A DNA stretch of 64,000 bases. It comes from Acidobacteriota bacterium (GTDB taxonomy: Bacteria > Acidobacteriota > Thermoanaerobaculia > Multivoradales > Multivoraceae). How positions within the stretch are numbered: position 1 is the first letter of the stretch; each line of letters starts with the position of its first letter. The translations under genes and the position numbers were made by a program. The stretch covers positions 62,001-126,000 of the forward strand of contig JAJCXN010000015.1 in the NCBI GenBank assembly GCA_029263415.1, written 5' to 3'. A model generated the notes under the pieces. It made no database searches. It was not told the origin of the DNA and was given only the letters and a program-made list of their open reading frames with translations. Of the stretch, positions 44,957-53,669 are shown in pieces.

Positions 44957-47347
44957 TTAGGAATCAGCACGCATGGTCTCGGCGGGCTGTACGCGCAAGG
45001 CCCGCACCGTCGGAATGCAGGCAGCGAGAAGAACAATCAGCACAGTGAACCCAACCGTTGCGCTCATCACGCCGCCGTCGAGTGTGCTTACCGAAAAGAG
45101 CTGACTAGCGAGCCAGGTTGAGCCCAATCGAGAAAGCAGAAGACCACCCAACGTCCCGAAAGTCGCAGCCAACAGTCCTTGCCTTGCGACCAGCCACACC
45201 ACCGAGCGTGCCTGTGCCCCGAGCGCCATTCGCACTCCAATCTCTCGTCTGCGATTCTGCACCGCACGCGCCAGCACTGAGTACATTCCGGCAATGGTCA
45301 GCAGCAGTGTGAGTGTTGCTAAGCCTCCAATGATCTCGAGAAGGAACCGCGGCTTGTCCATGGTTCGCGCCCACTCGCCTTCAAGTGTGCGGATGCGGTG
45401 CAGTGGCAGGCGCTCGTCAACCTGCCAGATCGCGGCACGCAGATCGGCAAGATGAGCAAGCGGGTCATCGTCGGTTTGGATCAAGAGCGTCCGGTTAGGA
45501 AAGGCGCTCGCGTCGATAAAGGAGTAGGTCTCCATATCGTCGCCAAAGGCCTCGAGCGGCCCACTCTGTTGCACTTTCGCAGCGACGCCCACCACGGTCT
45601 GCCACGGTTGCTGCGGAGACATGCGGACCCTTTCACCAATTACGCTGCGCGGGGCCCGATCGCCCCAGAGCCATTTGACAGCTGAAACGCCGAGAATGAT
45701 CTGGTTGGTCTCGGCAGCGCGGAACGTCGTTCCGGCGATCAGCGGAAGTTGCAAAAGATCAAACGTGTCTGGTGCCATGGCGGTCTGGGAGAACTGAAGA
45801 GGCGGAGCATTTGGGTCAAGCGGCGCTCCTCCTTCTACTTGAAACTTTGCGCCGAACACGACCCCTGCGTTCGGTGCCAGATTACGCCCAGTGCTGACGT
45901 TGCGAACGAACGGCAGCGCCTCGATCCGCCGTTCAAGACGCTCGTAGAGCGCCGCCGAGCCGTTCTCCTGCCGTTGTGATGCACCCGGAGTTAGGTCAAT
46001 CGCTAAGACGTTGGAGAGTTCGAACCCGGGATCAGTGTTGACCAGGCCATCGAAGCTACGCAGCAGAAGACCAGTCGCAAACAGCAACACGAAGGCGAGG
46101 GCGACTTGGAACGTGGCAAGCAGTGTCCCGGCTCGGCGGGTGCTGATGGACGCCGTCGTGCGTTGGTTCGACGACACACCAACGGTCGAGCGCAGCGCGG
46201 GGAACAGCCCAACGATCGTCGCCGCGAGTACGGCAACGATTGTCGCGAACAGCACCACCCGGCCGTCGAGGCTCGCGAGTTTTGTGGCCTGCTGGCGCAC
46301 CGAGTCAGGCGCAAGGCGAATCAGAAGCGGGAGAGACAGCCGCGCGACCACAAGTCCTAGAGCGCCACCAACCAACGACAGCACTGCACTCTCGATCACC
46401 AGGAGGCGCACGAGTCGCCTCCGGCTGGCACCGAGCGAGTGGCGAATCGAAAACTCACCGCGCCGGCTCATACTGTGCGTAAGCCCCAGGTTAGCGGCAT
46501 TGGCGCAGGCCGTCAGTAGGAGCACGCCGACCGCCCCAAACAAAAGCCAAAGCGAGGCCTTCGTACGATCATCAAAGCGGTCGCTGGTGCGCATGTGCAA
46601 TCGCACCGAGTGCACGGCAGAGACGTGTTCCGAGCCACTGCTACCCAGTAGCGCGGTGAGTTCCTCCTCCGCTGCATCGATCGAGACGTCCTTGGCGACT
46701 CGACCGATCACCGCGGTTGCGAGGTCGCTCCAGCCATCTGCAGGTTCGAGAAGCGGTGTCCACACACGCGTCGTGGCGCGAGGGAAAGTGAGTTCCGCCC
46801 CAACCACACCAACAATCTCGTGCGACTCGCCGTCGATTTCGATTTGCTGGCCAAGCACATCGTCGCGGGCGCCAAAGCGATCCCGCCACAATGCCTCATG
46901 AATCAACACCAGATGTCGGCCAAGATCTTCTGATACAAAGTTGCGGCCGAGAAGCGGTGCCGCCCTGAGCAGCGGCAGCACCAAGTGATCGATCTGGGCG
47001 CTGTCCACGCGCTGCGGTGTCCTGCCATCAAAGAGCGCCACCGTGTCGCGTTGGTAGCGCGCGACGCCGCTGAGCGTCGAAGCTGCTCTGTAGGCGTCGA
47101 ATCCTTCGGTTGAGTGCGAATACAACCTGAGATCAGGCGCGTTCTCGAGCCGCTTCCACAGGCTGGCAAGATCGCGATCGCGGTCGAAGCTCTCGGCTCG
47201 CAGAAGAACTGGATCCAGCACGCTCCAGATTGCCGTGGTGGCGCCAATGCCTAAGGCCAGAATGAGCATCGCCAGGATGCTGTACCCCGGCCGACGGACA
47301 AGCCCGCGGGCCGCTGCGATGAGATCGTCGAGAATGGCCTGCATCAA
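44957..47347 (-). CDS. Second ADOP/MacB-type duplicated permease
   Basis: The 796-residue protein starts MMQAILDDLIAAARGL and has the first helix SILAMLILALGIGATTAIWS. A MacB periplasmic domain and FtsX triple-helix domain (LWLLFGAVGVLLLTACANAA) follow, then a second copy of both. It resembles the permease at 14710 but lacks that protein's N-terminal soluble segment, and no PadR gene is adjacent. ADOP permeases lack an ATPase domain. It ends 31 bp from the GT87-type gene start on the same strand, so the two may be co-transcribed; any link is unknown. Confidence 0.9.
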   Translation of the reverse strand: MMQAILDDLIAAARGLVRRPGYSILAMLILALGIGATTAIWSVLDPVLLRAESFDRDRDLASLWKRLENAPDLRLYSHSTEGFDAYRAASTLSGVARYQRDTVALFDGRTPQRVDSAQIDHLVLPLLRAAPLLGRNFVSEDLGRHLVLIHEALWRDRFGARDDVLGQQIEIDGESHEIVGVVGAELTFPRATTRVWTPLLEPADGWSDLATAVIGRVAKDVSIDAAEEELTALLGSSGSEHVSAVHSVRLHMRTSDRFDDRTKASLWLLFGAVGVLLLTACANAANLGLTHSMSRRGEFSIRHSLGASRRRLVRLLVIESAVLSLVGGALGLVVARLSLPLLIRLAPDSVRQQATKLASLDGRVVLFATIVAVLAATIVGLFPALRSTVGVSSNQRTTASISTRRAGTLLATFQVALAFVLLFATGLLLRSFDGLVNTDPGFELSNVLAIDLTPGASQRQENGSAALYERLERRIEALPFVRNVSTGRNLAPNAGVVFGAKFQVEGGAPLDPNAPPLQFSQTAMAPDTFDLLQLPLIAGTTFRAAETNQIILGVSAVKWLWGDRAPRSVIGERVRMSPQQPWQTVVGVAAKVQQSGPLEAFGDDMETYSFIDASAFPNRTLLIQTDDDPLAHLADLRAAIWQVDERLPLHRIRTLEGEWARTMDKPRFLLEIIGGLATLTLLLTIAGMYSVLARAVQNRRREIGVRMALGAQARSVVWLVARQGLLAATFGTLGGLLLSRLGSTWLASQLFSVSTLDGGVMSATVGFTVLIVLLAACIPTVRALRVQPAETMRADS

Positions 47348-47680
47348 TGGACTCTCCTTGGAACGCTCTTACAGTGTGAGGGCGCTTGAATCCTACTCCG
47401 AGGGCGTGTATCGACGTATGAAGGGAAGCGTTGGCGCGAATCGGCATCCCGGCGAAGGACTCCTCCGAAGGGTGCTGCCGGGGCGCTGGAAAACTGTTGA
47501 ATGCGCCTCCCTCACAGAGCGAAGCAGCACTTTAGTTACATCCGCAGGGGACCTCCCGGGGCAGAACAGGATTCAGGCAGCGCCACTGGCTCCTCACCGA
47601 TCGTGCCCCTCCGCTGTTTGAGATCGGCAGTTGAATCCCAACCAAGGAAGCTTCGACTCTTACTCGGCGTGACCGGAGAT
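47348..47680. other. Intergenic region
   Basis: The 333 bases between the second ADOP permease start and the rhomboid stop, both minus strand, hold the permease promoter. No gene, repeat or stable hairpin with a T-run was recognised. Confidence 0.45.
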
Positions 47681-49159
47681 CTATCGCCCTTCGTCGCCAC
47701 TGTTGCTGGACGAAAGTTCGGCGAGCATGGCCGCTTCCATCTCACTCATACTGTTCTTGTCCATGAGTCGTTGAGCCAGAAGAGCAGCGCCGGCGGAGTC
47801 CCTCCTCGAGCACCAGCGCGCCAAGCAGACACCTTCTGACACGTTCAGTAGGCCGAAGTCCCCGATGGAACTGGTCATGAGGCGCTTCGCAAGCGGGTGT
47901 GCATCATGTTCAAATTGTGATGGCACCCGCTCGAGTGCGTCCGCTAGGCGGACTCTCGCACTGGCGGTCAGGCTACCTTCTCCACACCGATCCAGCATGT
48001 CGCGCAAGAGATCGAGCAACGGCAAGGAAGGTGATCGCTGCAAGTTGGCTAGTAGCGGATTGGCCATGGCCCGTGCAATGCCTCCGAGTCGCCGTTCATC
48101 CACCGAAGGAATGGCCACATCCCAAAGGCGTATCCACGAGTCGATGTCGGTGGGGTTACTGCGCGCCTGACGCTCAAGAGCCCTAAGGTCGGTCTGGGAC
48201 ACGCCTCCGTCGGTGAGATTTACAAGATCGACACCGACAACACTTTCTGCGTCGACAACACCGGCAGCATCGTAGATCCGCGGTCGAAGCCAACGAGACT
48301 CGACTCCAAACAAGCCTAGTAGAAACATGACGACCACGCCGATGGTGAAGCCACCGAAATGAGCCAAGTGCGCCACGCCGGAGGTCAGAGTTGAGTCGAC
48401 CTCGTAGATCGACGCGTAGCCAAGTTCGATGAGCACCCAAACCAGCAAGAAGATCCACGCGCGGATCTGGACGCGGCCAAAGTAGAACGGAATGAGCACT
48501 AAAAGAAAGCGTAGTTTGCTGCCTGCAAAGCGCACGAAGAACATGCCCATCACCGCGGCTAGAGCTCCAGAGAACCCACCTAGAGGGATGCCGGGAGTAA
48601 CCGTGAGCGCGCCATGGAACAACGCGGCGAACGCGCCTCCGCTGACCACCAAAATTGGAAAGACAAGTCGACCAAGAACATCTTCCAACGGCGGCCCCAG
48701 GATCAACAGGAGCACCATGTTGCCAATTAAGTGCATCCAGTCCGCATGGATGAATTGGCTAGTGATCAACCTTCGCGCTTCAAAGCTCTCGGCTCGATAG
48801 CCGTATCGAAAGAAGGGCAGTTGCTCAACTCGCTGCTCCCACGCGCTTGTCAGCTCCACGAGACGCGCTTGTTCGCGTTCTCTGAATCTAGCCAAACCTT
48901 GAGAAGAACGATTGCGCCTGAGTTCGGCGAGGAACCGTTCGGCCTCGGGGCCGAACTCAAGCGCCTCAGGCGGCTCGAGCCAGGGATGCTCGATCAAGTA
49001 GCTGATCGCTTTCTCGTAGTTACTGACGGCGATTCCCGAGTTCACACGCACCTCGAACCGCTGGTCGAGGAAGACAAGGATGCTGATCGCCGCTAAGACT
49101 ATTGTGACCCAGGGAGTGCGCAGCGTTGCACCACGATCGTGGCCAATGGGAATGAGCAT
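47681..49159 (-). CDS. Rhomboid-family intramembrane serine protease with C-terminal extension
   Basis: The 492-residue protein begins MLIPIGHDRGATLRTPWVTI with the first helix. The catalytic serine is S197 in GGFSGALAAV, and the partner histidine lies in AHLAHFGGFTIGVV, about 80 residues downstream. HADWMHLIGNMVLLLILGPPLEDVLG is the conserved L1 loop to second helix. A 120-residue insert (residues about 25-130) after the first helix is longer than usual. The C-terminal 200 residues are soluble and helical (RQARSNPTDIDSWIRLWDVA). Substrate entry occurs from the membrane. It is monocistronic and 405 bp from the flavin oxidoreductase start. Confidence 0.9.
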   Translation of the reverse strand: MLIPIGHDRGATLRTPWVTIVLAAISILVFLDQRFEVRVNSGIAVSNYEKAISYLIEHPWLEPPEALEFGPEAERFLAELRRNRSSQGLARFREREQARLVELTSAWEQRVEQLPFFRYGYRAESFEARRLITSQFIHADWMHLIGNMVLLLILGPPLEDVLGRLVFPILVVSGGAFAALFHGALTVTPGIPLGGFSGALAAVMGMFFVRFAGSKLRFLLVLIPFYFGRVQIRAWIFLLVWVLIELGYASIYEVDSTLTSGVAHLAHFGGFTIGVVVMFLLGLFGVESRWLRPRIYDAAGVVDAESVVGVDLVNLTDGGVSQTDLRALERQARSNPTDIDSWIRLWDVAIPSVDERRLGGIARAMANPLLANLQRSPSLPLLDLLRDMLDRCGEGSLTASARVRLADALERVPSQFEHDAHPLAKRLMTSSIGDFGLLNVSEGVCLARWCSRRDSAGAALLAQRLMDKNSMSEMEAAMLAELSSSNSGDEGR

Positions 49160-49563
49160 GGTTTGAAGTGGGGTGTTTTGGGGATTGGTGATACCAGTTT
49201 AGTAGAAACCTTCGCAGCACTTGGTACCCGTCGTCACCGTCAAACATGGATCAGCCGGCAGTCTCGCCTTCAGCTAGCTGGTTTCAAGCGGGTTTCGACC
49301 CGCCCGGGATTAGGGGGCCTTGATCACTGAGCAAGTTCTGGAGGGTCGAGCGCTTGAGCTACTGCAACAGAGAAGGCCCCGTCGAGCCGTGGGGTCGCCG
49401 ACCCGAACGCGAGCCCATCGGCGCACGAAGGACACCGGTGTGAGTTTCTAAAGACCTTGACAGAAGAACGGTACCTAGGTACCTTAGTACCGTGAATGCA
49501 GTTCGGAACCTGAGCCGAGGCTCCGGGTGAATAGCCCATCGCGCGCACCACGGGAAAGCTCAA
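49160..49563. other. Intergenic region with an 8-bp-period operator
   Basis: The 404 bases carry the promoters of the rhomboid gene (minus) and of the oxidoreductase gene (plus). The only clear signal is the GGTACC array at 49470-49491, listed separately. No short gene was recognised. Confidence 0.5.
49470..49491 (+). promoter_or_regulatory. GGTACC box array, candidate operator
   Basis: Three 8-bp units begin at 49470, 49478 and 49486: GGTACCTA, GGTACCTT and AGTACCGT. They lie 73 bp upstream of the flavin oxidoreductase start. The same GGTACC-NN-GGTACC occurs at 50939-50952 upstream of the ribbon-helix-helix gene. Tandem 8-bp boxes are how MetJ-type ribbon-helix-helix repressors bind DNA. 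Confidence 0.65.
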
Positions 49564-50553
49564 TTGAAACACTCACTCTTCTGGCTACTCGACCAGTATT
49601 CTGAAATCGGCCAGTCGGTCGCGCATGTGCATGAGGCTGCTATCGAGCAGGCGGAGGAAGCCGACCGTCTCGGCTTCACCTCACTTTGGCTCGCGGAACA
49701 CCATTTCTCGAATCTCGGCACCGCGGCGAATCCGGCCGTCCTGCTAGCAGCGATATCCCAGCGCACGGACCGACTGCGTCTCGGACCCGCGGCGGCGGTC
49801 CTGCCGCTCCGCAACCCGATTCATGTGGCCGAGGACTACGCGCTGGTTGATGCGCTCTCCGGGGGCCGCTTGAATCTGGGTGTCGGAAGCGGCTCCCGGG
49901 AGTCGGAGTTCGCGCCCTTCGGTGTCGACTTTGAAGAGCGCAGAACCCTCAATGAAGGGAACTTGGCGGAGATCCGCAAGCGCTGGAAAGCCGCAGCAAG
50001 TGGTGAACTAGGACCAACCTCGCTCAACGTCGCTCCGGTTCAATCACCCAGCCCGCCAGTCTACGTAGCTACGATGAATGAAGATACGGCGTATCAAATC
50101 GGCCTCGCGGGTGACTCGTTGCTGACCCTTGTGCCACCGGTTGCAAGCGGCCTTGCAGAGCCGGCGGCCCGAGTGCAAGCGCATGTTCGTGGACTGGCAA
50201 TCGCTGATCACATCGACCAACGAGCCGAGTCCATCGTGATGATGTTCGCGCATGTTGCTGAGACCGAGGCGGAGGTGAAAGCTACGGTTGCCCCCGCGCT
50301 CGGCCGCTTGATGCTCGCGATGTCAGGAAGCCCCTTGCCCGATCCTGAAGTTTTCTATGAAGACATGAGACGTAACGGCACCGGCGTGTTTGGCACACCG
50401 GCGGCGGTCGCTCATCAACTCCAGCACCTGCTCGAGCTCGGCATTCGACATGTGGCCTTTGCCTCTAGTTTCGGCGGGATACCGAAAGAGTCAGCGACCC
50501 GTAGCCTAAAGCTATTGGCGCCGGAGCGCTTTACCTCGCTGCCGCCTGAATAG
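49564..50553 (+). CDS. LLM-class (luciferase-like) flavin-dependent oxidoreductase
   Basis: The start is TTG at 49564, the only start between the in-frame stop at 49528 and the core motifs, with GGGAAAG just before it. The 329-residue TIM-barrel protein opens SLFWLLDQYSEIGQSVAHV. It has GFTSLWLAEHHF (about 38-49), the loop GPAAAVLPLRNPIHVAEDYA, and the FMN/F420-binding strand GGRLNLGVGSGSRESEF. Luciferase-like enzymes use reduced flavin and oxygen, or F420, to oxidise an unknown substrate. The adjacent ribbon-helix-helix gene (50928, opposite strand, tail to tail) and the shared boxes suggest repression by that protein. Confidence 0.9.
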   Translation: MKHSLFWLLDQYSEIGQSVAHVHEAAIEQAEEADRLGFTSLWLAEHHFSNLGTAANPAVLLAAISQRTDRLRLGPAAAVLPLRNPIHVAEDYALVDALSGGRLNLGVGSGSRESEFAPFGVDFEERRTLNEGNLAEIRKRWKAAASGELGPTSLNVAPVQSPSPPVYVATMNEDTAYQIGLAGDSLLTLVPPVASGLAEPAARVQAHVRGLAIADHIDQRAESIVMMFAHVAETEAEVKATVAPALGRLMLAMSGSPLPDPEVFYEDMRRNGTGVFGTPAAVAHQLQHLLELGIRHVAFASSFGGIPKESATRSLKLLAPERFTSLPPE

Positions 50554-50667
50554 CCCACACCCAACGAGACTCAAAAACGAGCGCTTCGCACTCGATGTTG
50601 ACGGCAACTTTGCAGAGCGGGCGCGGCTCACCGATCGCTCAGGTTCGAGGCCGTGCGCTCTATTGCT

Positions 50668-50928
50668 CTATTGCTTTGCGTCGAGTTCGGTCAGTTTATG
50701 ACTGTCCTGGGAGGTAAGGTCTAGTTCGTACACTTCCTTGAGCTGCTCGATCTTGCGAAGGGTCTCGGCTGAGAAGGGCGGGATCTTGCCCTCAAAGCAG
50801 TGAAGCACAATGCCCTCGAGAAGATCTCCTAGTGACATATCGAGTGCTTCTGCCAGCCCCTTGAGTACTTTCAGAATCCGCTTCTCAATTCGCACACCCG
50901 TCTGGACACGTTGGACTGTTTTTACCAT
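50668..50928 (-). CDS. Small ribbon-helix-helix-like DNA-binding protein
   Basis: The 86-residue product starts VKTVQRVQTGVRIEKRILKV, a short strand (VQTGVRI) followed by two helices (EKRILKVLKGLAEALDM and SLGDLLEGIVLHCFEG). This is the ribbon-helix-helix arrangement, although a database hit was not checked. An acidic tail ends LTELDAKQ. The GGTACC pair at 50939-50952 sits 11-24 bp upstream of the ATG and should allow self-repression. It faces the flavin oxidoreductase gene tail to tail, 114 bp between the stops. It has no toxin partner, so an antitoxin role is unlikely. Confidence 0.72.
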   Translation of the reverse strand: MVKTVQRVQTGVRIEKRILKVLKGLAEALDMSLGDLLEGIVLHCFEGKIPPFSAETLRKIEQLKEVYELDLTSQDSHKLTELDAKQ

Positions 50929-50938
50929 GCAGCAGTAT

Positions 50939-50952
50939 GGTACCCAGGTACC
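50939..50952 (-). promoter_or_regulatory. GGTACC-NN-GGTACC operator of the ribbon-helix-helix gene
   Basis: GGTACC at 50939-50944 and 50947-50952 repeat at 8-bp spacing, differing from the box pair at 49470-49483 by one central base. The pair lies just upstream of the ATG at 50928. No strong ribosome-binding site is seen between them. Confidence 0.65.
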
Positions 50953-51039
50953 GCCCTGTCAACGATCAGCGCGCCGCTCAAGCAGAAGCCATCTCAGCTG
51001 CTTGGCGGTCCGCGAGCTTTATCGTTTAGCCCTGCCTCC

Positions 51040-52881
51040 TCAATAGGACCCCGCTACTCCATCGCTCTTTGCAGCCAATGCCGCTGGCAGGATCGACTGT
51101 CGCATGTACCGATCGCGAAACTCGTTGCGGGTGCGACCGTCGCTGTAATTTCCGGCCTGAATTAGGACAACCAAGTCGAGCTCGGGAACCACGAACAGGA
51201 GCTGACCACCGTTGCCACTTGCGTAGTAGGTCTCGATGGTCTTACCGGCGACTTGGTAGCTGCGCCGCCACCAGGCGAATCCGTAGTCGTCGCTCTCGTT
51301 GAGAGATGCGTGGGCCGCCGCAGACTCGTTGACCCAAGCCTCCGAGACAATCCGTTGCCCGTTCCAGACGCCGCCATCGAGATAGAGCTGGCCCAGCTTC
51401 AAGAAGTCTCTGGGCCGCAACCGGATACCGCCACCCATGTAGCCATGATAGGTCGGCGAGAGGTTCATCTGGTAGTTCGAGATGCCCATCGGCACCGCAA
51501 ACTGCTCTTGGAACAATCGCGGCAAGCTAGTTCCAGTGACCTTCTCAAGGACACCACCGATCAAGTTGATGCCTGCCGTGCAATAGACCCCCGCCTCGCC
51601 TGGCTCTCGAACCATCGGCAGGTCAAGAACATAGCGATACCAGTCGGACTGCTCGCTCTGGCTCTGCATAGTGTCTTCGTTGCCAGGGGTGTCGTAGTCA
51701 TCGTCGTCGCAGTCGAACCCTGATGACATGGTGACCAGGTGGCGAGCGGTCATCCGCCCCTTGCGAGGGTCCGGATTGGCAAAGGCCGCTACCCCTCCGA
51801 ACAGCGGATAGACCGACTCATCGAGGCTGGCTAGCGAACCCTGGTGGAGTGCGATCCCGAGCAACGCCGAGGTGATCGTTTTTCCGGCCGAGCGGGAGTC
51901 GTGGGTCATCTCTCGTTGGTAGCCGTGGAAGTACTCTTCCACCACCAGTTTGCCGCGGTGAGCGATTAGCAACCCATGGATGTAGGGCTGGCGCAGACCT
52001 GTGGGCTCAAAACTTGCGATCGAACCCACCAGTTTGACCAACGGACGTTCGTCGAGACCCGTCTTGCCGGGCGCCGCAGTGCGCCAGCCGTCTGCAATCT
52101 CGACCGGTTGAAGCAGCGCCGCCGGGGTCTCCGCCGACCGCCTGGCGTAGAAGCCGGGCGCGTTCTGCCGAGAGCGACGGGTGAAGTCCAAGGTCTCGCC
52201 GAAGCGCGGGAACAGCAGGGTGAAGCGCTCGCCCGACTCGATGCTCCGACCGACCGCCAACACCTCGCCGTCGCCGTTGGCGAACCGGATTTCATCTCCC
52301 GTGGCCGTTGCCGACTCAATGCGGAAGAACACCCCGAGGTTGCGTTGGGGATTGCGAAGGAAAGTGCGATAACGCGTCGTCCCTGGTTCCGAGGCGGTGC
52401 CGTCGGCCACCAGAGGGATGTTGAGGGAGACCTGCTGCGGATAGGGTGCGATCTCGCCAGCGAAAGCGTCGCTGCTAACTGGGTCCAGCCGGACCGGGGT
52501 GGCGAACGGGTAGTTGTCGATCATGCCCGGCGCTTGAAGCCAATGCCCGGCGATGGCCGCTTCCACACTCGCTTGGTGTCCCACAAAGCGGCCGTGATCG
52601 AAGAAGGCGAACGACCAGTCCACCGAGCCGTCGTCTTCCTGGGTCCGGTCCACTGCGATCGTCTCTCCCTGCATCCGCGCAACCCAGTTCGCCTTTGACC
52701 GGTGAAGGGTCAGGGGCCCTTGGAGACGGGGTCCAAAACTCCTCTCGGCCACCCACAGCCCCTCCCAGTTCGGCGGCGGTGACCCTGTCGAGGAGTCGCT
52801 GGCATTCTGTGCCTCCGCGCAACTCGCTCCGGTAATCAGACAGATGGTCGTGCAAACAATTGCAACGATACGGTTCTTCAT
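51040..52881 (-). CDS. Exported class C beta-lactamase-type serine hydrolase
   Basis: The start at 52881 overlaps the GntR stop by an ATGA. A signal peptide follows (IVAIVCTTICLITGASCAEA). The 613-residue protein has an N-terminal beta-rich domain of about 250 residues, then the serine hydrolase fold with nucleophile S331 and base K334 (RSAGK). Further motifs are YCTAGINLIGG (Y of the YxN-like position) and YYASGNGGQLLFVV near the end. Family members include esterases, D-aminopeptidases and penicillin-binding-like enzymes. The GntR regulator upstream suggests an inducible substrate. Confidence 0.87.
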   Translation of the reverse strand: MKNRIVAIVCTTICLITGASCAEAQNASDSSTGSPPPNWEGLWVAERSFGPRLQGPLTLHRSKANWVARMQGETIAVDRTQEDDGSVDWSFAFFDHGRFVGHQASVEAAIAGHWLQAPGMIDNYPFATPVRLDPVSSDAFAGEIAPYPQQVSLNIPLVADGTASEPGTTRYRTFLRNPQRNLGVFFRIESATATGDEIRFANGDGEVLAVGRSIESGERFTLLFPRFGETLDFTRRSRQNAPGFYARRSAETPAALLQPVEIADGWRTAAPGKTGLDERPLVKLVGSIASFEPTGLRQPYIHGLLIAHRGKLVVEEYFHGYQREMTHDSRSAGKTITSALLGIALHQGSLASLDESVYPLFGGVAAFANPDPRKGRMTARHLVTMSSGFDCDDDDYDTPGNEDTMQSQSEQSDWYRYVLDLPMVREPGEAGVYCTAGINLIGGVLEKVTGTSLPRLFQEQFAVPMGISNYQMNLSPTYHGYMGGGIRLRPRDFLKLGQLYLDGGVWNGQRIVSEAWVNESAAAHASLNESDDYGFAWWRRSYQVAGKTIETYYASGNGGQLLFVVPELDLVVLIQAGNYSDGRTRNEFRDRYMRQSILPAALAAKSDGVAGSY

Positions 52882-53519
52882 TCTTCCCTCTCTTGCAGCC
52901 ATCGCCGCATTGGGTCACTGGCGGACCGCATGTTGACGCGGAGCCCTGAGCACGCGCGTTGTAGATCGTCGTCATCCAGGCCCGCGAGGATCTCCTCGTG
53001 GTCGGCTAGAGCCACCTCGACGTGAGTTCCAGACCTCAGGTACGCGTGTTCGTACCGCCGGGTGCGGAGAATGAAGTGGCCGATGGTGTCGAGCAGAATG
53101 CGGTTTGGACAGTGATCAATCAACCTCAGATGCCAAGCGTCGTCCAGCTCGATCACGCGAACCGGATCATGGGTGGCCTTGCGGATCGCTTCGTTCAGAC
53201 GGTGAAGCTCGTCAATCTGGCCCCTCAAAGGCAGCCCAGCGATGCGCAACGCCTCCGGATCAAGGAGTGCCCGCATGTCATAGAGCTGGTCAAATTCGTC
53301 GAGGCTCAAGCCGCGCACAAAGTAGCCCCGTCGCGGCTGCTGAATCAGGAACGACTCAGACGTCAAGAGGCTCAGCGCTTCCCGGAGTGGCGTTCTACTG
53401 AGCTCGAGACTAGCGGCGAGATGCACTTCGTTGACCCGGTCGCCCGCCGCCAGCTCGCCGTTCAGGATCTGGTCGCGAATGGTCGTGGCGGCTTCGTGGG
53501 AGAGATTCCTTCTCTGCAT
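52878..53519 (-). CDS. GntR-family regulator with FCD ligand domain
   Basis: The start at ATG 53519 leaves the palindrome TGTATACA (53522-53529) upstream; the in-frame start at 53537 would place it inside the gene. The 213-residue protein has the winged helix SHEAATTIRDQILNGELAAG, then RVNEVHLAASLELSRTPLRE and the wing FLIQQPRRGYFVRGLS. The FCD domain contains the metal/ligand histidines in ELDDAWHLRLIDHCP and VALADHEEILAGL. FCD regulators respond to carboxylic acids. It is translationally coupled to the serine hydrolase gene. Confidence 0.91.
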   Translation of the reverse strand: MQRRNLSHEAATTIRDQILNGELAAGDRVNEVHLAASLELSRTPLREALSLLTSESFLIQQPRRGYFVRGLSLDEFDQLYDMRALLDPEALRIAGLPLRGQIDELHRLNEAIRKATHDPVRVIELDDAWHLRLIDHCPNRILLDTIGHFILRTRRYEHAYLRSGTHVEVALADHEEILAGLDDDDLQRACSGLRVNMRSASDPMRRWLQEREE

Positions 53520-53521
53520 AC

Positions 53522-53529
53522 TGTATACA
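53522..53529. promoter_or_regulatory. Candidate GntR operator
   Basis: TGTATACA at 53522-53529 (within CTGTATACAA) is a perfect palindrome three bases upstream of the chosen GntR start. GTATAC fits the GT-N2-AC core expected for FCD-type GntR proteins. It also lies about 141 bp upstream of the divergent cytochrome-monooxygenase gene start. Confidence 0.55.
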
Positions 53530-53669
53530 ATACACACTTTCCTTCAATCCCGCAAGACCTACATTCACGTGCGCGAGCCCACAGGCAAAAGGGCGGGATC
53601 GCCAAGCCGATCCTCAACACCCACTCCTTGATACCCTGTACGGCACCAACCACTTCCTGCGAGAGCCCC

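Noticed and set aside
46018-46032. tRNA T-loop-like GTTCGAACC
   Set aside because: It lies within the ADOP permease coding sequence and no cloverleaf can be formed around it.
53022-53669. Upstream extension of the monooxygenase reading frame
   Set aside because: It runs antisense to the GntR gene, lacks a ribosome-binding site, and the signal peptide begins at 53670.
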